A DNA stretch of 64,000 nt from Allobosea caraganae (GTDB lineage: Bacteria > Pseudomonadota > Alphaproteobacteria > Rhizobiales > Beijerinckiaceae): contig NZ_QQTO01000007.1 of the NCBI RefSeq assembly GCF_003351345.1, positions 62,001 through 126,000 on the forward strand. Reading direction: 5' to 3'. The notes under the pieces were generated by a model that was not told the origin of the DNA, searched no databases, and saw only the letters and a list, made by a program, of their open reading frames with translations. Positions 26,718 through 34,694 of the stretch are shown in pieces (the first letter of the stretch is position 1; the number at the start of each line of letters is the position of its first letter). The position numbers were made by a program, and so were the translations under genes.

Positions 26718-28064
26718 TCATTCGGCCGCGATGCGCGCGGCCTCGGGCAGCTTATAGCTCGCCGCCCGGCCGACGCTGACATAGGTAAAGCCGCGGGCGT
26801 GCATGTCCTCGGTGCGGTAGATGTTTCTGAGATCGACGATCACCGGCTCGCGCAGCGCCTGCTTGATGCGGTCGAGGTCGAGCGCGCGGAACTCGTCCCA
26901 TTCCGTCACCACGACGAGCGCATCAGCGCCCTCGATGCAGCCATAGGCATCGCCGGCATAGTCGACGTTCTCCAGCATCAGCCGGGCATTGTCGGTGCCT
27001 TCCGGATCATAGGCCCGGACCCGGGCGCCGGCATCCTGCAAGGCGGTGATGACCGAGAGCGAGGGGGCGTCGCGCATGTCGTCGGTGTTCGGCTTGAAGG
27101 TCAGTCCGAGCACGGCGATGGTCTTGCCGCGCACCGAGCCGCCGCAGGCGGTGATCACCTTGCGGGCCATGGCGCGCTTGCGCTTGTCGTTGACGGCGAC
27201 GACGGTCTCGACCAGCCGCAGCGGCGCGTCGTATTCCTGCGCCGTCTTCATCAGCGCCAGCGTGTCCTTCGGGAAGCAGGAGCCGCCATAGCCCGGCCCG
27301 GCATGCAGGAACTTGCCGCCGATGCGGTTGTCGAGGCCGATGCCGCGCGCCACCTCCTGGACGTTGGCGCCGACCTGCTCGCAGAGATCGGCCATCTCGT
27401 TGATGAAGGTGATCTTCGTGGCGAGGAAGGCGTTCGCCGCATATTTCGTCAGCTCGGCCGTGCGGCGCGAGGTCACCAGGATCGGCGCCTGGTTGAGGTA
27501 GAGCGGCCGGTAGACCTCCTTCAGCACCTCGATGGCGCGCTCGTCGTCGGTGCCGAGCAGGATGCGGTCGGGCCGCTTGAAGTCGGCGATCGCCGCGCCC
27601 TCGCGCAGGAATTCGGGATTGGAGGCGACCGCGAAATCGGCGTCGGGCCGGGTCTCGCGGATGATGCGCTCGACCTCGTCGCCGGTGCCGACCGGCACGG
27701 TCGATTTGGTCACGATGACCGTGTAGCCGTCCAGCGCCAGCGCGATCTCGCGCGCCGCCTGGTAGACATAGGACAGGTCGGCGAAGCCGTCGCCGCGCCG
27801 CGACGGCGTGCCGACCGCGATGAAGACGGCGTCGGCGCCGGCGACTGCGCTCTTCAGATCAGTCGAGAACGAAAGCCGGCCGGCCTGCGCATTGCTTGCG
27901 ACGAGTGCTTGCAGGCCGGGCTCGAAAATCGGTATTTCGCCACGCTGCAAGGCTTCGATCTTGACCGGCATCTTGTCGACGCAGGCGACCACGTGTCCGA
28001 AATCGGAGAAGCAGGCCCCGGACACAAGTCCGACATATCCGGAGCCGATCATTGCGATACGCAT
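26718..28064 (-). CDS. ugd: UDP-glucose 6-dehydrogenase
   Basis: A 448-residue UDP-glucose/GDP-mannose dehydrogenase family enzyme that makes UDP-glucuronate, a precursor of acidic EPS. The NAD site is at the N-terminus (MIGSGYVGLVSGACF), KSTVPVGTG is near residue 120, and the catalytic Cys263 sits in GPGYGGSCFPKDT. The C-terminal domain has LTFKPNTDDMRDAPS. The motif set fits UDP-glucose rather than GDP-mannose enzymes, but the substrate is not proven. The flippase gene follows 67 bases downstream on the same strand. The promoter region is shared with the divergent Wza-type gene. Confidence 0.93.
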   Translation of the reverse strand: MRIAMIGSGYVGLVSGACFSDFGHVVACVDKMPVKIEALQRGEIPIFEPGLQALVASNAQAGRLSFSTDLKSAVAGADAVFIAVGTPSRRGDGFADLSYVYQAAREIALALDGYTVIVTKSTVPVGTGDEVERIIRETRPDADFAVASNPEFLREGAAIADFKRPDRILLGTDDERAIEVLKEVYRPLYLNQAPILVTSRRTAELTKYAANAFLATKITFINEMADLCEQVGANVQEVARGIGLDNRIGGKFLHAGPGYGGSCFPKDTLALMKTAQEYDAPLRLVETVVAVNDKRKRAMARKVITACGGSVRGKTIAVLGLTFKPNTDDMRDAPSLSVITALQDAGARVRAYDPEGTDNARLMLENVDYAGDAYGCIEGADALVVVTEWDEFRALDLDRIKQALREPVIVDLRNIYRTEDMHARGFTYVSVGRAASYKLPEAARIAAE

Positions 28065-28294
28065 CTTGAGCCACCCATGGTTAGAGCCGTAATTTGCTCG
28101 CTGGGACAGATGTTACGCAAAAGCCGTGCCTAAATATGCTTCGGTGAATACATTGATTAAGTAATAGGCTGCAATGTCAAATTTTGATCATTCGGCATAT
28201 TGCCATGCTTGGCCTTTGCCACACAGAATTGGCTCGGAGCGCGAAAGTCATGGTCTCAGGTGGCATTGCGCCACGACGTTAAGGAGTGTCGCGC
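28065..28294. promoter_or_regulatory. Divergent promoter region of ugd and the Wza-type gene
   Basis: A 230-base spacer, AT-richer at 28130-28200. The inverted repeat GTGGC-ATTGC-GCCAC (28260-28274) stands just before AAGGAG (28281-28286), which is eight bases from the ATG of the export gene. The repeat could be an operator or a 5' UTR hairpin. Confidence 0.5.
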
Positions 28295-29566
28295 ATGACG
28301 AAACGGTCACTGACGCGGTTGCTGGCTGTTGCCGGCGTCGCGAGTTTTTTGGGCCTGATCCCGGCCCGCGCCGACGACGCCGTGCCTGAATACAAGATCG
28401 CCCCGGGCGATCGACTTGAGGTGAAGGTCGTCGGCCTGCCCGAGCTCGGCCAGAAGGCGCTGGTCGATATCAACGGCAACCTGCCGCTGCCCATGCTCGG
28501 CTCGGTGAAGGTCAGCGGGCTGAGCCTGGCCGAGGTCCAGGACAAGCTGCGCACCGCGCTGTCCGGCAAGATCGTCTATCGTCGCGCGCTCGACGGCAAG
28601 AAGATCCCCAACATCGCCGATGTCGACGAGATCCTCGTCGAGGTCGCCGAATACCGGCCGGTCTACGTCAATGGCGACGTGCCGCGCGCCGGCGAGGTGG
28701 TCTATCGGCCGGGCATGCGCGTGCGCCAGGCGCTGAGCCTGGCGGGCGGGCAGGACCAGTCGGCAGCGCGCGCCAACGGCAACCTCGTCAACGTCTTCGA
28801 CTATGGCAGCGCCCGCGACACGCTGATGCTCGAGTTCACCCGGGAGCGGGCGCAGTATTGGCGGCTGAACGCCGAGATCGACGATAATGGCAAGGCCTCG
28901 GCCGACGACCTGATCCAGCGCCTGCCGCAGATCGGCGGCGCCGACCTTGTCGCCAAGTCGGAGAGCGACCTCCTCGCCATCCGCACGCGCGACTGGCAGA
29001 ACGAGAAGGCCTTCCTCAGCAAGTCGGCCGATCAGGCCGCCGCGCGGACCAAGGCGCTGGCCCTGCAGTTCGACACGGAGAACAAGGGCAGCACCGCCGA
29101 CGCCGACGAGTTCGACCGGATGCAGAAGCTGCTCGACAAGAGCCTGACCTCGCAGAACCGCGTCACCGACGCCCGCCGCGCCATGCTGATCTCGGCGACG
29201 CGGGCACTGCAGATCGGCGTTCAGCTCACCACGGCCGAGCGCGACCAGGAGGAGCGGACGCGCAACCTGACCCGGACGGTCGACCAGCGCCGGGCCAACC
29301 TGATGAAGGAGCGCGACGATTCCGCGCTGAAGCTGGCCCAGCTCAAGGCCCGCATGGAGGCGAACGACAAGAAGCTCGTCTTCATGGGTGGCGCGACCAA
29401 GCAGATTCTCGGCGACGACCCGACCAAGATCCAGATCACGATCAGGCGCGATGGAGTGGACGGAGTCCAGACCATCGCCGCGACCGAGGACACGCTGCTC
29501 ACGCCGGGCGACGTCGTCGAGGTCGTCCTGAAGCAGGGCGTCGATCTCGGCATGCTGGGGAAATGA
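28295..29566 (+). CDS. Polysaccharide export protein (Wza/ExoF-type, SLBB domain)
   Basis: A 423-residue secreted protein. Residues 1-26 are a signal peptide ending in PARADDA. The Poly_export domain follows (YKIAPGDRLEVKVVGLPELG and DINGNLPLPMLGSVKVSGLSL), then an SLBB-like part (RPVYVNGDVPRAGEVVYRPG). Residues about 180-370 are helical and charged, likely coiled coil, and a second ligand domain closes the chain (TLLTPGDVVEVVLKQG). There is no lipobox Cys, so it resembles ExoF more than lipoprotein Wza. AAGGAG is eight bases before the ATG. It would connect the inner-membrane co-polymerase to the outer membrane. Confidence 0.9.
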   Translation: MTKRSLTRLLAVAGVASFLGLIPARADDAVPEYKIAPGDRLEVKVVGLPELGQKALVDINGNLPLPMLGSVKVSGLSLAEVQDKLRTALSGKIVYRRALDGKKIPNIADVDEILVEVAEYRPVYVNGDVPRAGEVVYRPGMRVRQALSLAGGQDQSAARANGNLVNVFDYGSARDTLMLEFTRERAQYWRLNAEIDDNGKASADDLIQRLPQIGGADLVAKSESDLLAIRTRDWQNEKAFLSKSADQAAARTKALALQFDTENKGSTADADEFDRMQKLLDKSLTSQNRVTDARRAMLISATRALQIGVQLTTAERDQEERTRNLTRTVDQRRANLMKERDDSALKLAQLKARMEANDKKLVFMGGATKQILGDDPTKIQITIRRDGVDGVQTIAATEDTLLTPGDVVEVVLKQGVDLGMLGK

Positions 29567-29772
29567 CCGCGCCTTCTCTGACGCGGCGGGCGCTGCTGCT
29601 GGCTTCGGTCGCGGCCGCCGCGCTGTTGGCCGGAGGCTTGCAACGGCCTCTAGCCGGAGAGGTCCGGGATCGGTCCATGCGCCGGCTCACGGCCGATTGC
29701 CTGGACCTGACGGTCGATGGAGAGCACGCCGATGCCAGTGGAGCGGATCGAAGTCGGATCCAGCGGCAATGA
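29563..29772 (+). CDS. Short secreted ORF, possible gene remnant
   Basis: A 69-codon frame whose ATG overlaps the stop of the export gene (ATGA). The first 25 residues look like a Tat-type signal (TRRALLLASVAAAALLAGG), but the remaining 40 residues have no recognisable fold and overlap the start of the next gene. It may be a real short secreted protein or the leftover of a longer gene lost by frameshift. No homology is claimed. Confidence 0.35.
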   Translation: MTAPSLTRRALLLASVAAAALLAGGLQRPLAGEVRDRSMRRLTADCLDLTVDGEHADASGADRSRIQRQ

Positions 29773-30055
29773 CGGAACGGGCGATCCGCTCCGCACCGCC
29801 TTTGCCAAGGTCAACCGCAATTTCGAATGGCTCGCCTCGGCGCTCACCGCGCGCATCGCCAGCCTGCCGATCTTCGCGCATGTGCGCCACGAGCATGACG
29901 ACTACGTGCCGCGCCATGTCGCCGACGGCCCGCCGAAGGAGCCGCCCACGCGCTATGGCGCCATGTGGATCGACGCCGGGCGCGGCCGCATCTACCTCGC
30001 GACCGGCACGGCCTCCGTCGCCGATTGGCGCGAGCTGCGCCTCGTAGAGCCCTGA
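29732..30055 (+). CDS. Small protein with phage tail-fibre-like N-terminal motif
   Basis: A 107-residue protein. The segment VGSSGNDGTGDPLRTAFAKV with NRNFEWL after it matches the NDGTGD-x-LR-x-AF-x-K-x-N-x-NF motif found near the start of many phage tail-fibre, neck and baseplate proteins. The rest (RYGAMWIDAGRGRIYLATGTASVADWRELRL) looks like a small beta-rich unit such as those that describe trimeric tail parts. ATG 29732 has GGAG nine bases upstream; ATG 29717 is possible. It is followed 11 bases later by a beta-helix protein. A role as an assembly or anchoring piece for that protein is inferred. Confidence 0.6.
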   Translation: MPVERIEVGSSGNDGTGDPLRTAFAKVNRNFEWLASALTARIASLPIFAHVRHEHDDYVPRHVADGPPKEPPTRYGAMWIDAGRGRIYLATGTASVADWRELRLVEP

Positions 30056-30066
30056 AAGGCGAGCCC

Positions 30067-31311
30067 TTGGCCACGATCCGCTACACCAAAGCCGGAGGCG
30101 GCCGAGCCGACGGCTCCAATTGGGCCGACGCCAAGCCGCTCGCCGCGCTCGATCAGGACCTGCGTCGCGCCGCGGCCGCCGACAGCTTTCTGCTCGGCTT
30201 CGACCGCGACCGCGAGGACCCCGTCTTCTGGTCGCAGATCGGCATCGTGCTGAACCGGCCCGGCGCGGCACAACGCCCCATCCGCCTCGCGGTCGGCTAT
30301 GTCGGCCACCAGGACGATGTCCAGCCGATCGAGCCGCAATCGGCCTCGACCTGCTTCATCAATTCCGCGATCTCGCCGCTCAAGCGCGCCGGCCCCGCCA
30401 TGACCGGCGAGCCCTACCTCAAGTTCAGCAATGCGGCCGGCTTCATCGACGTCGCGGGGTTCACCGTCCGCGGCGCGCCCAATGACGGCTTCATCCGCTT
30501 CGACCAGGCGGCTTCTCCCTATTCCCAGGTCTCGCTGCGCGGCATTCATGCCGAGCGCGTCGGCCGGGTCATCGAGACCCTGCGCGGCGCGCGGCTGAGC
30601 AATGTGGTGATCGAGAATTGCAGTGCCTTCGCGGTTGCGCGCGGCTTCGCGCGCTTCCGTTCGATCGAGAATTCGATCTTGCGCAACATCGTCGCCGATG
30701 GCGGCGGCCTCGACGGCACCGGCGAGAACGTCTGCCAGATGCTGGCCTTCGAGACCGCCTCCAACATCACGTTGGATTCGGTCTTCCTGAACAACGCCGT
30801 CAATATGAGCGGCGCGGGCGAGGGCAAGCGCAGCAACTACGTCCAGGGCGACGGCATCGTCTGCGAGCGCGAGACCTCGGATTTCACCTTCCGGAACTGC
30901 CATGTCAGCGCGATGGGCGATGGCGGCTTCGACCTGAAGACCCGCAACGTCACGATGGAGGATTGCAGCGCGCTGCGCTGCAAGTTCGGGCTGCGGATCT
31001 GGTCTGACGGCACGAACGTCGTTCGCCGCACTGCGATCCACAGCCCGCGCCCGGCCGGCCCCAATCATGGCGCCTGCGTCTGGTTTGCCGGCAAGGCGGA
31101 CCTGATCGATTGCGATCTGCAGGCCGGCGCCTATTCGGCCGTGTTCCAGTCGGGCGAGGGCGGCAGCGGCGCCCCGAAGCTGCGCCTGTTCGGCGGCTCG
31201 ATCCGCACAGACGGCAATTTCCCGATGCTGGTGGGCAGTGGCGGCGGTGTCGTCGAGCTCAACGATGTCGCGGTGAACGGCGAGATGCGCACGGCGACGC
31301 TGAAGCTCTGA
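30067..31311 (+). CDS. Right-handed parallel beta-helix protein (pectate-lyase-like)
   Basis: A 414-residue protein with repeating short strands typical of a parallel beta-helix, for example RGARLSNVVIENCSAFAVAR, NSILRNIVADGGGLDG and FTFRNCHVSAMGDGGFDLKT. Repeated Asn/Gly turn residues occur at regular distance. This fold is used by polysaccharide lyases, epimerases and phage depolymerases. The start is the TTG at 30067, next to AAAGGCGAG; no signal peptide is visible. It sits right after the export and tail-like genes, so it may bind or cut the EPS. The catalytic residues could not be identified. Confidence 0.75.
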   Translation: MATIRYTKAGGGRADGSNWADAKPLAALDQDLRRAAAADSFLLGFDRDREDPVFWSQIGIVLNRPGAAQRPIRLAVGYVGHQDDVQPIEPQSASTCFINSAISPLKRAGPAMTGEPYLKFSNAAGFIDVAGFTVRGAPNDGFIRFDQAASPYSQVSLRGIHAERVGRVIETLRGARLSNVVIENCSAFAVARGFARFRSIENSILRNIVADGGGLDGTGENVCQMLAFETASNITLDSVFLNNAVNMSGAGEGKRSNYVQGDGIVCERETSDFTFRNCHVSAMGDGGFDLKTRNVTMEDCSALRCKFGLRIWSDGTNVVRRTAIHSPRPAGPNHGACVWFAGKADLIDCDLQAGAYSAVFQSGEGGSGAPKLRLFGGSIRTDGNFPMLVGSGGGVVELNDVAVNGEMRTATLKL

Positions 31312-31347
31312 GGGAGCTTCCGGCCAGGGGGCTTGGATGCGGCGAAA

Positions 31348-31584
31348 TTAAAGCGCGCGCTGACGTCCTGGCATTACGCTCGCCGCCACGATGAAGCGGA
31401 GGGTGAGGGCCAGGAGCGCGGCGCCATAGAAGACGATCCAGAACTGGCTGACGATCGCGATGATCAGCGCGTCGCGAAACGTGAGCCTGTCACCAGGATG
31501 TTCGAGGACGGAATTGACCGCTGACCATGCCGCGACCGCAGCATATGCGAAAACAAGGGCGCATTGAATGGCAATCGGCAGCAT
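31348..31584 (-). CDS. Small two-helix membrane protein, unknown
   Basis: A 78-residue hydrophobic protein with two predicted helices (LPIAIQCALVFAYAAVAAW and IIAIVSQFWIVFYGAALLAL) joined by a charged loop. I do not recognise it. No strong ribosome-binding site precedes the ATG at 31584. It is convergent with the beta-helix gene. It may be a small membrane factor of the EPS locus or a chance frame. Confidence 0.42.
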   Translation of the reverse strand: MLPIAIQCALVFAYAAVAAWSAVNSVLEHPGDRLTFRDALIIAIVSQFWIVFYGAALLALTLRFIVAASVMPGRQRAL

Positions 31585-31768
31585 CGATAATGTCCATCAG
31601 AAAAGACCCAGTGATTAATCCAGATAAGCCGCAAGAGAACAAGTTCAATTTTAAGGCAATTCTGCTCAAAATGATGATCTGCTCTGTCGATTTGGAGGTA
31701 TTGTCGGCAGCGAACACATCCGCGCAAGCTTTGCGCTGCCGAGGCGACCCGGTTCGCGGGCCAGCTTA

Positions 31769-31893
31769 GAGACCGTTCGAGACTTCGCTGGCGTGGTCGC
31801 CGAGAACCGGAGCGGAGCGGACTACCGTCCGTGAGCATCGGAAGCGCAGGCCGCGTCAGACGGCCACCACTGGTAGAATCATCAAATGGTCTC
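31769..31893. repeat. TIR-bounded repeat element, copy 2 (125 bp)
   Basis: It begins GAGACCGTTCGA and ends TCAAATGGTCTC, with the same interior blocks as the copy at 14349-14489 (CTTCGCTGGCGTG, AACCGGAGCGGAGCG, GTGAGCA, GTCAGACGGCCAC). It is 16 bases shorter. As in copy 1, its right end touches the stop codon of a minus-strand gene. Confidence 0.85.
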
Positions 31894-32472
31894 TCAGCGC
31901 GCCATTTCGAGTTCGGCGCCGCGCTTCAGCTGCATCATCCAGCGGATATAGTTGGGCTCGGCCCTGACCTGATGGCCGTAATGGTCCCGCAGCGCCTCGA
32001 CGAGCCGGCCCCGGCGGCCCAGCAGGTTGTCGCCCAGGCTGATCATGCGCGAATTCGGCCAGGCCTGCGGCCTGATCTGGCGCAGCCGCGCGAAGAGTTC
32101 GGGCTCGCTGGCCGCGGGGTCGAGGCGGGCCAGCAGCAGCAGCATCGCCGCGGTCGAGCGCGACAGGCCCATATGGCAATGCACCAGCAGGTGCCGCTCC
32201 GCATTGGGCGGCGTCGACGCATCGAGCTCGTCGGCGAAGGCGATGATCCGGTTGACATGCTCGGCTTCGGGAGCGACCCGGTCCGGCAACGGCTCGATGA
32301 TGTCGTGGAAGCGCAGCATCAGCCTGTGCGGCGCGCCATAGCTGCCAAGGACTTCAAGCTCTGGCCAGCCCGGATCGAGCAGCGAGAGCACGTTGGTGAC
32401 GCGGGCCTTGCTGTGCAGGGCCAGTTCGTCGATGCCGCAAATGGTCAATGTGGAGATGGCGAGGCGCTTCAT
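31894..32472 (-). CDS. Dual-specificity/tyrosine phosphatase-like protein
   Basis: A 192-residue protein with the CX5R phosphatase loop: His98-Cys99-x5-Arg105-Ser (HCHMGLSRS). This is the P-loop of Cys-based protein tyrosine phosphatases, and an Asp in FHDIIEPL may act as general acid. It starts MKRLAISTLTICG; the frame could also open at ATG 32484 or TTG 32502. It lies at the end of the EPS locus, which also codes for tyrosine kinases, so it may dephosphorylate a BY-kinase or a regulator. It is not the usual low-molecular-weight Wzb type. The substrate is inferred from position only. Confidence 0.78.
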   Translation of the reverse strand: MKRLAISTLTICGIDELALHSKARVTNVLSLLDPGWPELEVLGSYGAPHRLMLRFHDIIEPLPDRVAPEAEHVNRIIAFADELDASTPPNAERHLLVHCHMGLSRSTAAMLLLLARLDPAASEPELFARLRQIRPQAWPNSRMISLGDNLLGRRGRLVEALRDHYGHQVRAEPNYIRWMMQLKRGAELEMAR

Positions 32473-32517
32473 CGGCTGCGGCATAGATGGGACGGCCGGC
32501 AAGGCTCTGACGGACGC

Positions 32518-32703
32518 TCAGGCATGGCCGGCGTGGGCAAAATCCGCGAACTCGGCCACATGACGACTCGTCCCATCGCTCTCGGTCGTCTTCGCCGGTT
32601 CCGAGCCACCTGCGTGCTGATCGCGGCGTTCTCGTCGCCAGCCGATAAAGGCGCTGACCGACAGCCCGAAGGCAATCATCAACATCATAAGCGTCCAAGT
32701 CAT
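32518..32703 (-). CDS. Small single-helix membrane protein, unknown
   Basis: A 61-residue protein with one N-terminal helix (MTWTLMMLMIAFGLSVSAFIG) and a charged, acidic/His-containing tail. ATG 32703 has GAGGT seven to eight bases upstream, so translation is plausible. The phosphatase gene begins 45 bases downstream on the same strand. I do not recognise the family. Its product may be anchored in the inner membrane with the tail in the cytoplasm. Confidence 0.5.
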   Translation of the reverse strand: MTWTLMMLMIAFGLSVSAFIGWRRERRDQHAGGSEPAKTTESDGTSRHVAEFADFAHAGHA

Positions 32704-32932
32704 GGCAATGACCTCGCCTGTACGCGGCATGGCCTAGTATCGCAGATGCTTGACGGGTGGTTAATGATATTCGTCACGCTGGCCGAACAAATTTGAAGCG
32801 TTTTGAACAGCGATGGGGCAGGTGGAGCAGCGTCGGGCGCCGCTCGCTTGCGCGGCGCCTCAGTCAGGTCCGCCCATCAGGGCAGGCGAGCTTCGATCGG
32901 CCGGAGCGGTGCGCCCCGGCCGGCCGCTTTCG

Positions 32933-33979
32933 CTAGGCAACCGGCGTCTTCGGCCAGTCGAACTGGTCGAGCTTGCCGCCGGTGTAGCGCTGCTGGTTCT
33001 CGGGGTTGTCGAGCAGCGTGTAGGGGAAGACCGGCGGCAGCGCGCTGACCTCGTCGAGCCGTGCGATCTGCTCCGGCGCGAGCTTGAGCTCCGCGGCGCC
33101 GAGATTGTCCTTGAGCTGCTCGACGCTGCGCGGGCCGATGATCGGCAGCGCGCCCTTGGCGGCGACCCAGGCGATCGCGACCTGGCCCGGCGTCGCGCCC
33201 GTCTCTTCGGCGAGCTTCAGCACCTCGTCGAGGATGGCGGTGCGCTGGGCGCTGTTCTCGGCCTGGAAGACGCGGCCGCCAAAACCCTGCGCCCGGCCGG
33301 CCTCGCCGCGACGGTACTTGCCGGTCAGCATGCCGCCGCCGAGCGGCGACCAGGCGACGATGCCGAGGCCGAGCGCCTTGCCCATCGGCAGCAGTTCTTG
33401 CTCGGGCGTGCGCTCGACCAGGCTGTGCTCGACCTGAATGCCGGCGATCGGCAAGGTGCCGCGCAGCTCGGCGATGGTCGCCGCCCGCGCCACGCGCCAG
33501 GCCGGGAAGTCGGAGAGGCCGCCATAGAGGATCTTGCCGGCGCGGGCGAGGTCGTCGAAGCCGCGCAGAATCTCGTCGACCGGCGTCACGCCATCGGCGA
33601 AATGCACCCAGTAGAGATCGATCCGGTCGGATCTCAGCCGCTTCAGGCTGGCCTCCAGCGAGGCCACCATCGCCTTGCGGCTGTTGCCGGTGCCGAGGAT
33701 GCCGCGGTTCGGGTCGACGCCGAGCGTGAACTTGGTCGCGAGCACGAACTCGTCGCGCTTTCCCTGCAGCGCCTCGCCCAGGATCTCCTCGGATTCGCCG
33801 AACTGGTAGCCGTCGGCCGTGTCGAGGAAATTGCCGCCGGCCTCGGCATAGGTCTCGAGGACGCGGCGGGCCTCCGCCGGCTCGGCGCCATGGCCCCAGC
33901 GCGTGCCGAACGTGCCGGTGCCGAGCACGAGTTCCGAAACCCGCAGGCCCGTATGCTCGCCGAAAAGCTTGTAGCGCAT
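32933..33979 (-). CDS. Aldo/keto reductase family oxidoreductase
   Basis: A 348-residue (beta/alpha)8 NADPH-dependent reductase. The catalytic tetrad is visible as Asp in FLDTADGY, Tyr in DGYQFGES, Lys in LATKFTLG and a His in YWVHFAD. The C-terminal IIGPRSVEQLKDNL binds NADPH phosphate. AGGAG is five bases before the ATG. It is divergent from the TetR regulator at 34107 and shares a 127-base spacer with palindromic sites, so that regulator probably controls it. The substrate is unknown. Confidence 0.92.
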   Translation of the reverse strand: MRYKLFGEHTGLRVSELVLGTGTFGTRWGHGAEPAEARRVLETYAEAGGNFLDTADGYQFGESEEILGEALQGKRDEFVLATKFTLGVDPNRGILGTGNSRKAMVASLEASLKRLRSDRIDLYWVHFADGVTPVDEILRGFDDLARAGKILYGGLSDFPAWRVARAATIAELRGTLPIAGIQVEHSLVERTPEQELLPMGKALGLGIVAWSPLGGGMLTGKYRRGEAGRAQGFGGRVFQAENSAQRTAILDEVLKLAEETGATPGQVAIAWVAAKGALPIIGPRSVEQLKDNLGAAELKLAPEQIARLDEVSALPPVFPYTLLDNPENQQRYTGGKLDQFDWPKTPVA

Positions 33980-34025
33980 GGGATTCTCCTGATGACCGCC
34001 AGCCGGCGGTGCGTTCCGTTAAATG

Positions 34026-34065
34026 ACGATCATCATGATCGTTGCGAATAAATGTCGATCATCAT
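34026..34065. promoter_or_regulatory. Candidate TetR operator: 17-bp palindrome plus repeated half site
   Basis: ACGATCAT-C-ATGATCGT (34026-34042) is a perfect palindrome. The string CGATCATCAT recurs at 34027-34036 and 34056-34065. They lie between the divergent reductase and TetR genes, where an autoregulating TetR protein would bind. The link is inferred. Confidence 0.65.
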
Positions 34066-34106
34066 ATATTCTGTCAAGTCGTCATGTTGCGCCTGGGAGC
34101 ACGGAT

Positions 34107-34688
34107 ATGAAAGTCAGCAGGGAGCAGGCGGCCGAGAACCGCGAGCGCATCATCGAGGTCGCCGGCAGGCTCTTCCGCGAGCGTGGCTTCGACGGCATCG
34201 GCGTCGCCGACCTGATGAAGGCGGCGGGCCTCACCCATGGCGGCTTCTACGGCCATTTCAAATCGAAGGAGGACCTGATCGCGCAGGCCAGTGCCCGGGC
34301 CCATGCCGGAACCTGCGAGGCATGGTCGCAGACCGCCGACAGGCTGGGCGGGGAAGCCTTCGCTGTTCTGGCCAGCCAGTACCTTTCTGTCGCTCACCGC
34401 GACAATCCCGGCATGGGCTGCGCCTTCGCTGCGCTCGGCAGCGAGGCGGGACGGCAGGGTGAGGCGGTCCGCAGCGTCTTCAGCCAGGGATTGGAGGGCT
34501 TCGTCGGCGTCCTCTCGCGCATCCTGCCCGGACGCTCCGCTGCTGCGAGGCGTCGCAAGGCGCTGGCCGCGATGGCGCAGATGGTCGGCGCGCTGGCGAT
34601 CGCGCGGGCGGTGGATGACGAGGCCCTGTCAAAGGAGATCCTCGCGGCCGCCCGCGAGGATCTCGGTATCGAGCCGGCAGTGAACTGA
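34107..34688 (+). CDS. TetR/AcrR family transcriptional regulator
   Basis: A 193-residue repressor. The N-terminal HTH spans residues about 8-55 (RERIIEVAGRLFRERGFDGI, then LMKAAGLTHGGFYGHFKSKE), and the rest is helical ligand-binding domain. ATG 34107 has GGGAG seven bases upstream; a start at 34023 would run through the operator region. It is divergent from one aldo/keto reductase gene and convergent with another only six bases apart. The ligand is unknown; such regulators near reductases often respond to quinones or aldehydes. Confidence 0.9.
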   Translation: MKVSREQAAENRERIIEVAGRLFRERGFDGIGVADLMKAAGLTHGGFYGHFKSKEDLIAQASARAHAGTCEAWSQTADRLGGEAFAVLASQYLSVAHRDNPGMGCAFAALGSEAGRQGEAVRSVFSQGLEGFVGVLSRILPGRSAAARRRKALAAMAQMVGALAIARAVDDEALSKEILAAAREDLGIEPAVN

Positions 34689-34694
34689 GGACGC

